64,000 nt of DNA from Roridomyces roridus (lineage: Eukaryota > Basidiomycota > Agaricomycetes > Agaricales > Mycenaceae): contig JARKIF010000009.1 of assembly GCA_029378245.1 (NCBI GenBank), positions 868,001 to 932,000 on the forward strand. The letters run 5' to 3'. How positions within the stretch are numbered: the stretch's first letter is position 1; the number at the start of each line of letters is the position of its first letter. Made by a program: the position numbers and the translations under genes. The notes beneath the pieces were generated by a model that saw only the letters and a program-made list of their open reading frames with translations, was not told the DNA's origin and made no database searches. Positions 36,349 to 48,433 of this stretch are shown here, piece by piece.

Positions 36349-38579
36349 TCATGCAACTTTCCATGCCCAACACGGCCCTGCATTCGATTCGGAATGAGTG
36401 TGGAAAGATACAACAAGGGTCCAACGTACCCAGCGGATCAGTAGCTGAATGTTCCGCTCCGGTCCAAAGACCGATAATGCCGGCCGCAGATCCGATATCC
36501 CCGACTACACGGCATGAATACCCAGACAGGCAGAAAAGGAATTCAACAGACCTTGAACACACTCGGTGACCCACTCGGGATCAGAGCCAGCCATCTCACT
36601 GGAGGTCATGCTCCATCTGACCGCCCCGTCGCCAATCATCCTCACCGAGCCCTCAATCGCCCGCCGACTCATCTCGTCGATGTCTGTTCCCCACGACTCA
36701 CCCTTGACATGGATGACGGGAAGGCGGTAGAGCGGTGCACGGGGATCGGCACCAGGCGGTGGGCGCGGCGGGGAAGAGTAATGACTGACCGACAATCGCA
36801 TCGGGAAAATCCGAATCGTTTCTTGGATGTCCTCTGTCCCGAATCCTGCTGAGGTTATTCCGACCTATCTGGATGTCAATGCCCTGCTGGCACCAATTGA
36901 AAAGTAACATACATTGTGCACTGAGAAAAGACTGTATGAGTGGAGGCCACAGAGAGAAAGAAAGACATACTGAGCAGGTCGCGGTAATCAAGCCAACAAA
37001 CGACACGCCTGGAAAAGTTGGAAATGCGCATCATACAGACAAACCCGAGGACATACCGCCATTCCCCTGTGACACCAGCCCAATCCCAGCCTTCGACCTC
37101 GTCATCATTGGCCTTTCCCTTTCCTTTATCAACTGGAGCAGGCTTCTCGTCCTCTTCCTCATCTTCCGCCGATTCAGGCCGCCAGACGTTCCAGAAACCA
37201 GGGGCCTGCGAAAGTGTCAATTTACGAATGGGAATGCGTAAAAACATACACCGCCCATGCGTGTGAGATCAAGGGACTGCATCGCATCGACTATATCATG
37301 CAGCTCAAGACCAACGTCCGTTGCCGCGTTCCTCAGAGACGAGGAAGATGAAGTGCGGAAAGTCTCCCGCTCAAATATTTCGCGCATGTTTGCCTCCAAG
37401 ACCAGACGCGCAGCGGAGAGGAAAGCGTAGTCTGGGACCACCCGGTGGGGAGCGGGAAAGACGTAGGTCGGGTGTGTGCGTTGGTCTGCAAAATCGATGC
37501 CGTGACTGCTGAGGAAGTGAAGAAGATGCGGTGTGTCTTCCGTGTCCGAATCCGAATCAGAGTCGGTCGGATTGTAGTCTGCATCGTCAATATCTTCGTC
37601 TGCATCGAGCAGACTGGTTGTGAGTAAAATCGAAGATGGGTGGACCGAGCGGTGCATGTGCGGGGATGCAGATCGCAGTGCCAGGCCTTCGTCTTGAGAA
37701 TCAGTAGCAGGTGGTTGACAGAGGCGATTCCTCCAAGTGTATGCATTCGGATGAGCAGGATCCAAAGGTTGGAAAGGGCCCCAACATCTTTCGGCCATTA
37801 ACCACTGCTTCTGTTTCAGTACACATTTGGAAGGCAGGAACCAGTCCTACTTTGGTGTTATAAACACGCGTACGGGCAAGGGCACGCGCCAACGCCATTT
37901 CGTGGTGATGGCCTTTGGCTGAAGAGCGCAGCCAGCGTTGGGAAGGTCCCACATCGTCTTCAGGGACACTCGAAGGAACGAATCCGCGTAAAAACGCGAG
38001 TTTGTAGAATGATTGTCCCTCTGGAGTGTCTTCAAACTCTGGCCGACTGAATACAGAGCCGTCGTGCATGAAGGAACGCTGGAAGCGTTGCGTAAGCACA
38101 GGCGGGTACCCCTGCTCGAGGACCTGTTTAAGCCAGGAGATATTTCCCGAGGGTGTAGTTTCTCGGTTGCGAAGGAGTGGTGGAAAAGCGAGAGCACCTG
38201 CGAGTCACTGGTTCCTCCAATGCATGCGACGCTTGTACAGGAGCTGCAGTGGCCAACAGATCCAAAAGAATTGGGAACTGGCATGCCGGATCTCCTGCAT
38301 GGATGCGATTGGCAGCGCGGATGTGCTCTGTGAATTTCTTCCACTCGTAGGCCTGTTGAACAGGCTGGGGTTGCGTCCGGGACGGAGGCCTTTAGGGCTA
38401 TCTTGGGTCGGGGGTCATCGAAGATAGCAAGGTAGAGCTCTCGCCAGATGGAATGGACTAGATCGTGGAGTAGATGGCAGCACTGCAGCGACGGAGGCTA
38501 CAGAATTGGCTTCTCCGCTCAACACAAGTTCCAAGAGAATGTGTTCCAACAACTCGGCTGGCAGCTTTGTTACAAGCAT
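36349..38579 (-). CDS. F-box domain protein, reading frame broken in this assembly
   Basis: This is a probable SCF ubiquitin-ligase substrate receptor. The N-terminal F-box starts MLVTKLPAELLEHILLELVL. The text then continues in another frame (HDLVHSIWRELYLAIFDDPR), then a third (YEWKKFTEHIRAANRIHAGD), then ISWLKQVLEQGYPPVLTQRF. From there on the introns fit: VYNTK joins KQWLMAERCWGPFQ across 40 nt, then DYAFLSAARLVLEANMREIF, GEWRRVVCWLDYRDLL, ETIRIFPMRLSVSHY, VRMIGDGAVRWSMTSSEMAG, GSAAGIIGLWTGAEHSATDP and finally LGPCWAWKVA, stop at 36351-36349. The C-terminal half is a conserved basidiomycete module. The three frame changes between 38160 and 38490 have no good introns, so this is a decayed gene or an assembly error. 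Confidence 0.7.
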
Positions 38580-38749
38580 CCTCTTCCTTGGAACGCGTTT
38601 GGTTAGGCTAGGTTAGCTTTAGGCCAGGTTCGGTTTGCTGGAAGATAGTGGTCCTGAACAAGTTCTGAATAAGCAGGAGAGAGATAGCATCTGCATCATC
38701 GGACCGGCGTAAGGCGTATGACAAGAGAACAAACTTGCACTCGAGTTGC

Positions 38750-41700
38750 ATGTCCTCCTCGCTCCCTCCTACCGCCCCTGCATGGCGCAATTTCCCATTC
38801 TTCGACGCCGTGCCCGTCAAAGACGCCCATGACCTCGACGCGTCGCCCGAGTTATTCAAGACCACCACAGAAATATCGACAATTATTGCCTCCTCCGCAG
38901 GGGTGCTGGTGGCGGACATCTATGGCACAGTTCACCTCGTAAACCGCGACTTCCAGGCCCAGCGGTCATGGATTGCCTACGAGGGCGGACGCGTATCACA
39001 TATGGTCGAGCGTCGCGGCATCCTTGTAACTGTCGGTGACGAGGACTCGACCCACACCTCGCTCCTGAAGATATGGGACCTCGAGAAGAAAGCCAGTGTG
39101 CCTCCGTTGCTGCGCTCGACCAAGATACAGTCCAAGCCCCATCCTGTCTGCACCATTGCGCTGTCGGCCACCCTCTCCCATCTAGCCGTCGGTTTCGCGG
39201 ACGGTACTGTGCTTTTGTACCGACACATCGACCAGTCCATTAATAATAACACCGCCCTCCTCAAGCCCCGCACTGTCCACGAGTCCCCGACGGAACCCAT
39301 CACAGGGCTTGGTTTCTCTGATTCCAAATCCCTGTTCGTGGTCACAACCAACCGTGTTCTCTCCTACTCTGTCTCCGGTGCCGGCAGCAACAAAGCCACA
39401 GTCGTCGATGACGTTGGTTGCGGCTTGGGATGTGCGGCCATGGATTGGCGCGGTCATGATGTGATCGTCGCTCGCGAGGAGGCGATCTATGTCTGCGGTG
39501 TTGAGAGCCGCGGCGCGTGCTATGCTTACGAGGGTGCGTGCTATCAGAACGGATTGTGCACCAGTTCATGATCCATTAGGCACAAAGTCTTTCGTTCGCT
39601 CTCACCTCAACTACCTTGTCATTGTATCTCCCCCAATAACAGCCAAGGCGTCGGCAGCCTACCGTACGATACGAAATTTTGCTGCTCGCAATTCGGCCGA
39701 CACCGACATCACCAAAGTCACCGTATTTGATCCCGAGAACAAGATCGTTGGCTACAGCGACGCTTTCACTCAAGGCGTTCGGGAAATCATATCCATTCCT
39801 GAATGGGGTGATGTCTATATTCTCGGCAACGATGGAACTGTGGGTGAACTCTCCCAGCTCAGTGGAAATATTAAAGTACTTGACAGCTCGTACAACTTCG
39901 AGAGAAACCGTTTTCTGCCAAGCTTGAAATGCTGTATCGCAGCTCGATGTACCCTGTTGCCCTGAACCTTGCCAAAACCCAAGGCCTGGAGGACTCGAGT
40001 GAGACAGTTGCGGACATCCACAAGCAATACGGAGACCACTTGTACAACAAAGGCAACTGGGACGGTGCAATGGGCCAGTTTGTAAAAACCATTGGCTGGG
40101 TAGCCCCGAGTTATGTTATCCGCAAGGTATTCCTTCAATCGATCTTTTTGCCACAAACTGATCACAAAGTCTCCTAGTTCCTCGACGCTCAGCGGATACA
40201 CAATTTAGTGACGTATCTTCAAGAGTTGCACGCCTTGGGCCTCGCCAACTCGGACCACACGACACTACTGCTCAATGCATACACGAAGCTCAAGGACGTT
40301 GCGCGTCTGGATAGTTTTATCAAGACCGAGTCCCGTTCCCGCGCCAATGCGAATGGCGACGAGAAGGACGAACTCCCTTTTGATCTCGATACCGCCATCC
40401 GCGTCTGCCGACAAGCCGGTTACTTTTCTCACGCCTCGTACCTCGCAAAGAAATACGAGCGGCACGAGGAGTACTTGCGGATTCAGATCGAGGATGCCCA
40501 GAATTATGGCGAAGCTCTCGTCTATCTGCGTGCCCTGGGCGGTGATGCAGCTGAGAGTAATCTCGCGCGTTATGGGCGGGCAATGCTGGATAGCCTGCCT
40601 GAGGAGACAACACAACTACTGATCGACCTCTGCACACCTAACAGCACTTCCCTAGACGTGGACGAGGAAATGCCGAACACGGCCGCGTCTACCAAAGCTC
40701 TCTTTTCCGCTGGTGCGACGGGTCCGTCCTATCTATCATACTTGGCTCTCAACCGCAACTCCCTTGTTCTCGATGGGACGGCTGGCGCACCGTCAATCAA
40801 AACGGCAACAGCACCATCAATAAAGACGGTCAAGCCCAGCGAAACTGTGTCCTCCCCTCAGGAGTCGCGGACATCTTCACCACCACAAACACCGATTGTC
40901 CCCAATGCGCCTACTAAACGGATTCCCGCACAACTCAAATCACCACCAAAACCTCTCTCACCCCGACTTTACTTTGCTCATTTTGTTGACCACATGGACC
41001 AATTTGTCGTCTTTTTGGAGACCGTGGCCCAGCGTCGCTGGGGCCAGAGCGTCGATGCTATCGACGACCTGAGCGTCGCACCCGAGACGGATCCAATAGA
41101 TGGCTCTGACAGACCAGACCAAGTCGCTGTTTGGAATACGCTCCTGGAGCTGTACCTCACACTGCCGGATTCGCCTGCCGTTGATCCGGATGCTGCTGAT
41201 CCGGACGGTAGTCCGATGCGCCGCAGGGCGTTGCGGCTGCTGGAAAGTACAACGCTACCGTACGACCGCACACATGCTCTCATTTTATGTTCGAGTCGCG
41301 GATATACGCGGGGACTGGTATTGTTGTGGGAACGCATGGGCATGTACGAAGATGTCCTGCGCTTCTGGATGGACTCTCCGGAAACCGGCGCGTCGGAGGA
41401 GGTCGTCCGGCAGTTGGCCAAGTATGGTCCAACGCAACCGCAGCTGTACCTGGTTGCGTTGCGGTACTTGACTTCAACGCCTAGTCTTCTCTCGCGCCAC
41501 GAGGGTCATGTCCGGCAGATGCTGGAACACATTGACAAGGAGCAGATTGCCACGCCTCTCGGTGTTGTACAGATTCTTGCACGCAATGATGTCGCTAGTG
41601 TCGGACTCGTAAAGGAGTGGCTCATGACCCGAATTCAGACCGCACGGGTCGAGATCCAAAACGTTTGTGGTTTCATCCTGTCTGTTGTTCTGTACTTATG

Positions 41701-42096
41701 CGAGCCATACAGGACCAGGAATGGACCACATCATACCGTCTGGAGACGGCGGCGAAACTCAAGCAAGTTGAGGACCTCGCAGACCCAGAACATCCACGCG
41801 TGTTCAATGTTACCCGGTGTTCTGGCTGCGGTGGGCAGCTCGACCTGCCGACTGTGCACTTTATGTGCAATCACAGTTTCCATCAGCCGCGGTGCATACA
41901 GGAAAACGAGACCGAGTGCCCTAACTGTGTTCGCGAGCACGGCGTCATTCGGGAGATACGACGAAATAACGAACGGCTGGCGGATCAACATGACATTTTC
42001 GTTTCCGAGGTTCAGGAAGGCGGGTTTGCTGCAGTAGCGTCTGCCTTTAGTCGGGGGATTTTGAATATGTCGCGTGTGGATCAAGTAGTAGCGTAG
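38750..42096 (+). CDS. VPS11: Vacuolar sorting protein VPS11 (HOPS/CORVET core subunit)
   Basis: VPS11 is a core subunit of the CORVET and HOPS tethering complexes at endosomes and the vacuole. The start at 38750 reads MSSSLPPTAPAWRNFPFFDA. The N-terminal beta-propeller includes GVLVADIYGTVHLVNRDFQ and HLAVGFADGTVLLYRHIDQS. After GNDGT a 47 nt intron leads to LVQLREKPFSAKLEMLYRSS, then the solenoid (VADIHKQYGDHLYNKGNWDG, YLAKKYERHEEYLRIQIEDA). The C-terminal RING has CSGCGGQLDLPTVHFMCNHS and CPNCVREHG. An intron joins VEIQN to DQEWTTSYRLETAAKLKQVE near 41661-41712. The frame is clean across every exon, unlike the next two genes. Only 24 bp separate its stop from the COG6 start. Confidence 0.93.
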
Positions 42097-42120
42097 AGTT
42101 GCGTAAACAAATGCACACAC

Positions 42121-44687
42121 ATGGCTTCTCCAGCCGTCTCTCCTTCCTCTTCGACTTTGCAATTTGATAAGAAGGCACGCACCACGCAAGCCAGGAATCC
42201 CGTTTCCCTACGGTTATACAAAGTTCTTGGGACCAATTTCGACGACGAGGCGACGAGGGAGGCGTTGCAGACGCTGTCCGAGCTTTACGCGACATCTCGT
42301 GTCACTGGCAAACCTCGCGACGACGATGAAGCAGAGCAAGATTTGGCCGGCGTGGAGGAACTCTTGACCGAGTCTGTCCCCGGTGAATCTGCTGCGCGTG
42401 CGCGTAGAAATCTGCGACGCGACATGGAGAGGAAATTAGCCGAGGGCAGTCACCAGTTTCTCAAGGCTTTTGGAGAGGTGGACCAAGTGCGCCCCCATTG
42501 CGTTTAGTTTCTTTCTGTGTGTTCTGAGAATTCGTACAGAAATTGGAAGAGTTGCAGCAACATGTAGCTGCAATGCATGCCAGCTGTGATGAAGCCGAGA
42601 TCCAGCTCAACCTAACAAATCAAGCCAGTGCTATGCTGCTGGAGCGTGCGGGGAGCCTCAGTGAGGAAAGGTTCGTGTGCAATATTATTGCTCTTGCTGT
42701 ATTCTAATCGCAATCAAGACAGCAAGTGGAGAACAAGAAATCTATAGTCACTCTGTTTCTTACGCGCTTCACTCTGAACGAGGAGAGGTCGAGGCTTTGA
42801 CTTCGAGGGACATTCCAGTCGGCAAGAGATTCTTCGACGCCATGGACAAGACTGAGAGTATCAGGAACGGACTGTCGAGTGCTTATGGCTGGGGAGGATG
42901 GGCCGACGCAAGCTGGGTACGTTTCCGCCCATCCGCTCATTTGCATCTCAATTCAGAAAACAGTCTTGCCATCATGGAGTCGACATCGACCCATTTAACA
43001 CAGGGATACGAAAAGATATTCAGATGGTGCTCGCACGAATTCAGGCAAATGGGACGCGACATGCAGGTCGAAGTGGACACGACTATGCGAGAAGCGATTC
43101 GGCGACTAGCGCAGACGGCCAGAATTGTTAACGTGCGTTCAGAGTCTTCCTATTATGCACCCATTCATGTTTCAGTGAGGCTCTCTCGGATCTTTCACAA
43201 GCCCGGCAGGCAACGCTCATGTCCTCTTTCATCACTGCGTTGACAAGGGGTGGACCTTCCGGGCTCCCGCGACCCATCGAGCTGCATGCCCATGACCCCC
43301 TGCGATATGTGGGTGACATGCTTGCTTGGGTGCATCAGGCCATTGCTGCTGAACGAGAATTTCTGGAGAGTCTGTTCGGTTTGCAAGCGGACGGTAGGAT
43401 GGTCGGCAGCGTGCGCGTATTCCAGCAGAAGAGCGAGGAGGAGGATTGGATACGCGAGTTGATGGACCTGGCTGTTGGAAAGTTATGCGTTCCCCTCAAG
43501 GTCCGAGTCCAGCAGACCATTCGCTCGCAGGAAAGCAGCATCATTTCCTACAAGATTGCCAACCTGCTTGCAATTCTATATGATCACCATGCGTCGAACC
43601 ATTGGAGACGCAGCCGTTTTGTCGACTACCTTGAACGAGTCGGTTTTTTCCATGCTGTTTTTAGCTTACCTGATGATTTTGCAGAATAACGGAAGTCGCG
43701 TACAAGGTGTTCTACGATGCGATTGAAACCCAAGGCCGCGCCTTGTTGCGTGCTACCCTCGTATGTTCATCCGCCCTGTGTTGGTGCTCTTTTTGACTGG
43801 GAATAGGATCTGGATGACCCGTCTCTGACACCACCTCTTGCCATTCTGGACCATGCTCAGATACTGCGGGAGATCATGAATGTCTATGAGTCGTCTCTGC
43901 TCGGAGACGAAGGCGAGGAAGAGCAGACTGCTGGGTTCCAGCGTATACTGGATGTAACGGTGGATCCTGCAGTCGAGATGTGCACCAACAATAGCGAAGA
44001 GAAGAAACGCCTCCGGCCGAGATGGGATCGGGAGGTATATGTGTTGAATTGCTTGAGTTACTTGCAGGTAAGCTCTTGGTTTGTTTGTCACTTACTGTTC
44101 TGATTTTCGGTTCAGAGCGTATTAGGAACCGTTCCCTTTCACTTCTCAGAAGCGAGAAACGCTTCAAGCTGTGGTCGACGAGAATGTTGCTCGTTTGACA
44201 GAGGAGCATGCAAGTCGCTTTCATCATGGTCTTGAAACTATCTGACTTGAATGCAGTATAAAAACATCATGGTCGATGCTGGTATTGACAAGATCGCAGA
44301 GACGTGTTTGAACCACGACGACAGCGTGCGGCCCACTTTTTCTTTCACCTTGATTGGGTAATTCAGCGTTTTTTTTTCCAGGAACCACTGTCGCGTGTTC
44401 CAGCAACGCTACCAGCGCAGCTCCAAACAGCACTGAGAAACTTTTCGTTGTGGTTGTCTGGGCTGGAAGTGGTCCAGTCTCCCCGACTTTCTCAATTGAC
44501 TGCGCAGAGGCTGCATATCAAGATCCACCAGGCGGCCTTGGAGCGCATGGTGCAGTCGTACCAATTGATCTGTGAAAGGTCCGGCAGCCGCCAATAATAT
44601 GAAGCTGCTGCGACGCTTTTGGGGACAGAGAGACCGTTTGGGCAGATAAATCTGTTGAGGCAGATATTCGGATTTGTACCTGTGTAA
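42121..44687 (+). CDS. COG6: COG complex subunit 6, several frame breaks and an internal stop
   Basis: COG6 belongs to the conserved oligomeric Golgi tethering complex. Seen in order: NPVSLRLYKVLGTNFDDEAT, KLEELQQHVAAMHASCDEAE, QQVENKKSIVTLFLTRFTLN, EVEALTSRDIPVGKRFFDAM, DCRVLMAGEDGPTQAG, AIMESTSTHLTQGYEKIFRW, EALSDLSQARQATLMSSFIT, QFYMITMRRTIGDAAVLSTT, ITEVAYKVFYDAIETQGRAL, EPFPFTSQKRETLQAVVDEN, EPLSRVPATLPAQLQTALRN and YEAAATLLGTERPFGQINLL. Similarity is continuous but the frame shifts near 42783, 42869, 43131, 43566 and 44125, and TAA at 44595-44597 precedes the last 29 residues. One intron (44210-44256) has GC-AG ends. The gene is either recently inactivated or misassembled. The end at 44687 assumes the usual C-terminus. 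Confidence 0.8.
44210..44256 (+). other. GC-AG intron in COG6
   Basis: The donor reads CAT/GCAAGT and the acceptor TGCAG/TAT. Splicing joins VARLTEEH to YKNIMVDAGIDK in frame, 47 nt long. GC-AG introns are a known minor class, and the rest of the donor matches the strong GCAAGT form. Confidence 0.75.
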
Positions 44688-44719
44688 TAGATAGATCGTG
44701 ATACCATCAAATCGCCAAA

Positions 44720-45541
44720 ATGGCCTCTTCCACCTTGAGAACTGCTCTGTCCCGGACATCCTATCGCGCTTTCCGACAGCAGCATTCTTCCAGGCCTTTC
44801 ATACAATGTCGACGATACACCGAGAACACTCCCGCGTCTTCTCAAGAACGAGCGTCCTTGTACTCGAATTTCCAGAGCCGTCGCGATCTGCCCCGAATTG
44901 AAGTGTGTGTTGTGTTGTTCTACCGCGGTGAAAGATACACGAATCCCAATACTCAAACTGCTTTCAGAAACGATGGCCAGCAATGCTCGGTCTCGCAGTC
45001 GTAGTCGTAACTGGCTGGGCCGCGTTCTTGACCTACGTGACCAACGAAACCAAAGTCACCTCGTCTGTCGTCAAGCAGATTCTGCGTACCCTCAAAGCGG
45101 ATCCGAAACTCGCCGAGGCGCTTGGAATGGCTATTCGATTCAACCAGAGTGGTGGCTGAATGGGTATCCTGTGATTCATGGGCAGGTGCGGGGTCGTTTC
45201 GTTTTGACTCGACTCTGTGCTCTCCCGGCTCATGGGATGGTGGACAGATAAATCAGCTCCAGGGAAACATAGATCTGAGCTTCAGGATCAAGGGGGCTCT
45301 CGGTGCGTTTAACCATGGTCCTTTCATGCAACCAAGTTAAATTCTTGACTCAGGATCGGGGACGGTGTATTTCACCAGTGTACGAAAAGCAAAGGGCATG
45401 CCGTATGAAATATGTACGTGCTCTGCTACTCTTCGGCATGAATTTGTACTGAACTTTCGCAAAGTACGATTCAGGGTAATATTGGATGATGGTAGAATCG
45501 TTGAGGTGGAGACATCGGAACCAGTAACGACAACGCCATAA
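44720..45541 (+). CDS. COA1: Cytochrome c oxidase assembly factor COA1-like protein
   Basis: This is a mitochondrial inner-membrane protein assisting early complex IV assembly. The N-terminus MASSTLRTALSRTSYRAFRQ is a basic mitochondrial presequence. After an intron (about 44904-44967) comes KRWPAMLGLAVVVTGWAAF, the single membrane helix, then VVKQILRTLKADPKLAEALG. The conserved block WWLNGYPVIHGQ is one base out of frame with AIRFNQ; restoring one C in 45144-45145 would read FNPEWWLNG. It continues INQLQGNIDLSFRIKGAL, GSGTVYFTSVRKAKGMPYE and a last exon LRFRVILDDGRIVEVETSEP, stop at 45539-45541. It begins 32 bp after the COG6 end. Confidence 0.8.
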
Positions 45542-45697
45542 TCTTTGTAGCCATAATTACCAAGCCTGCTTGTCTGCTTTTACGTCTGCAAGAGGTGAAA
45601 AAAGCGGGTGTCCATTTTCGGAAACGCCGTCGATACAGCCACCGATGATTCGCAATATACAAAGCTATAAATGATACAAAAGATGTGAGAACAAGCT

Positions 45698-46993
45698 CTA
45701 TCGCTTCCTCGCCTTTCTGCCTGTGGTCCCAGCACCGAAGCCCTTCCCAACACATTCGCTGCAGTACCACTTCTCCGGTGTGGGCTGCGAAAGCTGAACA
45801 CAAGACAAATGGAACTGGGTAATGAATCATGTCAGAAGGGAATCCAACCAGCCGGAAGACACTCACCCATTCATACCGACAATCGTCGTTGTCGCATGCA
45901 ATCATCTGGGCAAAGGAGTTAGAGATGGCCAAGAAACGCATGAATGGGCGACATACATCGCCATAACTCTGCTTCTGGCAGAAGCAGTAGAGATTCTCGT
46001 CTTCGCCCTCTCCGTCCTCCTCCCCTTCCGCATCCATCTCGTCCTCACGAGGGTGAATTTGACGCGAAAGTCGAGACCGCTTGTGGGAAGAGGAGTGGGT
46101 GTTGGTTGCGGCTGTGGCAGACGTGAGCGGTGATGCTGAACGGCGGGGCGGCGTTGGGGATGCCACTGGCGCGCTGAGCTTGATAGAAGTGGGCGTGCTG
46201 GTGGTAGTCACACGGCGCTCTATCAAGAAAATGAGCAAGGTTCTTCTTATAGAAAGAGGCACGTACTCTTCTGTGGGGGACCAGCAGAGATGGGTGTAGC
46301 TGCTGCTGCAGGAAGGACAGGCACAATGGGGATCTGCGGCCGAACCTCCGGGATAGAAGGGCTCCCCACGAGTGCCGTACGTAGGCTCTCGCTGATCTGC
46401 GAGACGGGGTTGCGTGAGGCACCAATGTAGACCTCGCCTTCGAGCATTGGGGAACTCGACACGGACGGTGCACGAACACGGCCTGCAATGGTCGTGTCGG
46501 GAATCTCGCCCTGCAGGATTCGTACTTTGGTCAGGTCTGCATCGAGCCGTGCACGGGTACGAGAGACTAGGTCGATAATGCGCTGTGCCAGCTGCATTTT
46601 GTCCTTGGAGAGCTCGTTGATCTCGGCATAGGCAGCACTGATCTTAGCGGGGAGAAGCATGGATTTCGGGGAGGGGGCACGGGACGCTGCTGGGGAAGGA
46701 GAAACGCTGGAGGATGTGGCCGTCGAGTTGGAGGCGCGCAGGGAATGGCGGATGTAACGGGACGTGTCCTTGTCGATTTCTTGCTGCAGCTCTTGGGCCT
46801 TTATCTCCTTTTCTTTGATTTCTTGCAGCAGATGGGCGACTTCATTTGGGAGGTTATCAAGACCTGTGGGACGCGCATAAGTCCCTTGAAAGGGAAAGTA
46901 CATAGATTCTGACTGTATATAAACTCGGAGACGAGCGTCGAGGCGTCTTCCAGACTTTGTACACTGGCGGCGGCGTTGACCGCGTTCAATGCC
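45698..46993 (-). CDS. ING-family PHD-finger protein (YNG2/ING type)
   Basis: This is a chromatin reader of the ING family, a subunit of NuA4-type acetyltransferase or related complexes. The start at 46993 gives MALNAVNAAASVQSLEDAST, then FIYS joined across an intron (about 46912-46862) to LDNLPNEVAHLLQEIKEKEI, the ING N-terminal helices. A Ser/Pro/Ala-rich linker follows. The C-terminal PHD finger is spread over three exons: NLYCFCQKQSYGD, MIACDNDDCRYEW and FHLSCVQLSQPTPEKWYC followed by SECVGKGFG. The zinc ligands C-C-C-C-H-C-C-C are all present. The tail ends TTGRKARKR, a basic patch known in ING proteins to bind phosphoinositides. The frame is clean. Confidence 0.92.
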
Positions 46994-47133
46994 ATGAGGG
47001 TTCGCGCAGAAAGAGGCCGAGGCCGAGTCACGATTTGTCACCATCAGCTTGTGGAACTAACGTGCGCAAACAAGCATATTTCTACGAATAAGATATTCAA
47101 GAGTCCTTTTCAAGATGCCTGCATCTACACATA

Positions 47134-48241
47134 TCATCCTCGGAAAGTGCAACAACTAACGAAATCAATGAACGTCTCGCAACCTGGACAGAGCACTGAC
47201 CTGATCATGTAAGGCACAATCGACACCAGGAGGGATGCAAAAGCAGCCCACAACAACGGTAGACCGTGGCCCATAGACACCAATATGCCGATTTGTACGT
47301 GGTCTGCTGGCAGGCCTACCTGGACCGGATTTATGGCCTGCGCCTTTCTGAGCACAGCCGTCCAGATGCTTGCACCGACCAACAGGAATACGCTGCCAAG
47401 AACAGCAAATCCCGTGGATAGAAAGAAGGTAAGATTGTACTTGACCACCCCGCTGTGTAATATTAGAGTCGTGTTTGATGCCAGCGGAGAAGAACACACG
47501 TGAGTAGGGCCAGGGCAGCACATATCGTCCCGAGGAGGATCATATAATACGCAGCCCGTGTGTTTTTACCAAGGGACCCGTCCTTGAACGAATTGTCACC
47601 GACGATAGGATCCGAGAATTGAGAATAATTAGACTGTCAGTTTTGAATAAATCATTTACAAAAATATTTGATAGAGGATTTACCAGCATGTCGGACGTGA
47701 GGGCGGTATAAGGCTCAAACGGACTCGCGGTGGAGTGGTTTGAGCATATTCCGGCAGAGGCATTAACGTATCCACAATGGGAGTAGAGTCCGAACTGATA
47801 AAACTGTCGTAGACCGGCGGAGACACCAAGCGGCGCGGCGGAGTCGTTGGTGTAAAGGCCTTGAATGTCATCTATGAGAGCGACATGCAGCGCTTCACTG
47901 GTCATCATCTGTTTTAGCTCGGAGGAGATGGAAACTATCGGCCTACCCATAACCTGAGACGTTGACTTTAATCTGGTCAACGGAGGGATGTGAATCGGGA
48001 TGTGGATGGACGACGACGGAACGCACCATTGATATACCGCGTGGAACGGTAGACGTGTTTATTTGGGAGACCTTGAAGACGTTGAGAGGAATTCATGGGG
48101 CGCAGTCGTCACGCACATGAACGAAGATGAGCAACAGCAGGGAGGCCAAACTTGGGAGACGTAAGACCAGTGCAGAAAAAGCAAGCAAGGAACGCAGTAC
48201 GCCAGAAAAGAACCCGCGCCGACACAGATTTCGCCTCGCAT
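47134..48241 (-). CDS. SUR7/PalI-type four-helix membrane protein
   Basis: This is a claudin-like fungal plasma-membrane protein of the SUR7/Rim9-PalI class. Tiny 5' exons were rebuilt: MRGEICVGAGSFLA, LASLLLLIFVHV, SQINTSTVPRGISM, IKVNVSGYG, then EALHVALIDDIQGLYTNDS. The extracellular loop has FGLYSHCGYVNASAGICS with paired cysteines, then SPFEPYTALTSDML and DNSFKDGSLGKNTRAAYYM. The remaining helices are VVKYNLTFFLSTGFAVLGS, with GASIWTAVLRKAQAI between, and LPLLWAAFASLLVSIVPYMI. It ends SCCTFRG at 47134 after a last intron. Seven or more introns in 1.1 kb. Family is assigned by layout and the loop cysteines; whether it is the pH-signalling PalI/Rim9 or an eisosome SUR7 protein is open. Confidence 0.7.
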
Positions 48242-48433
48242 TTATACGAGCTGGAGAGTGAGAGGGGAGGAGGGTATAGGCACACCAATATACACGCGAA
48301 GGGAGAACGCGCTCTGGCCTCGTGGCGCAAAGTTGAAGTTGGGCATTGATTGCCATGACGTAAGCTGAGCTCGGAGCGTTGATCCAAGGCCTCGTAACAC
48401 TCCTTTGGGACCGCGCAGGACAATCTTCCTTCC

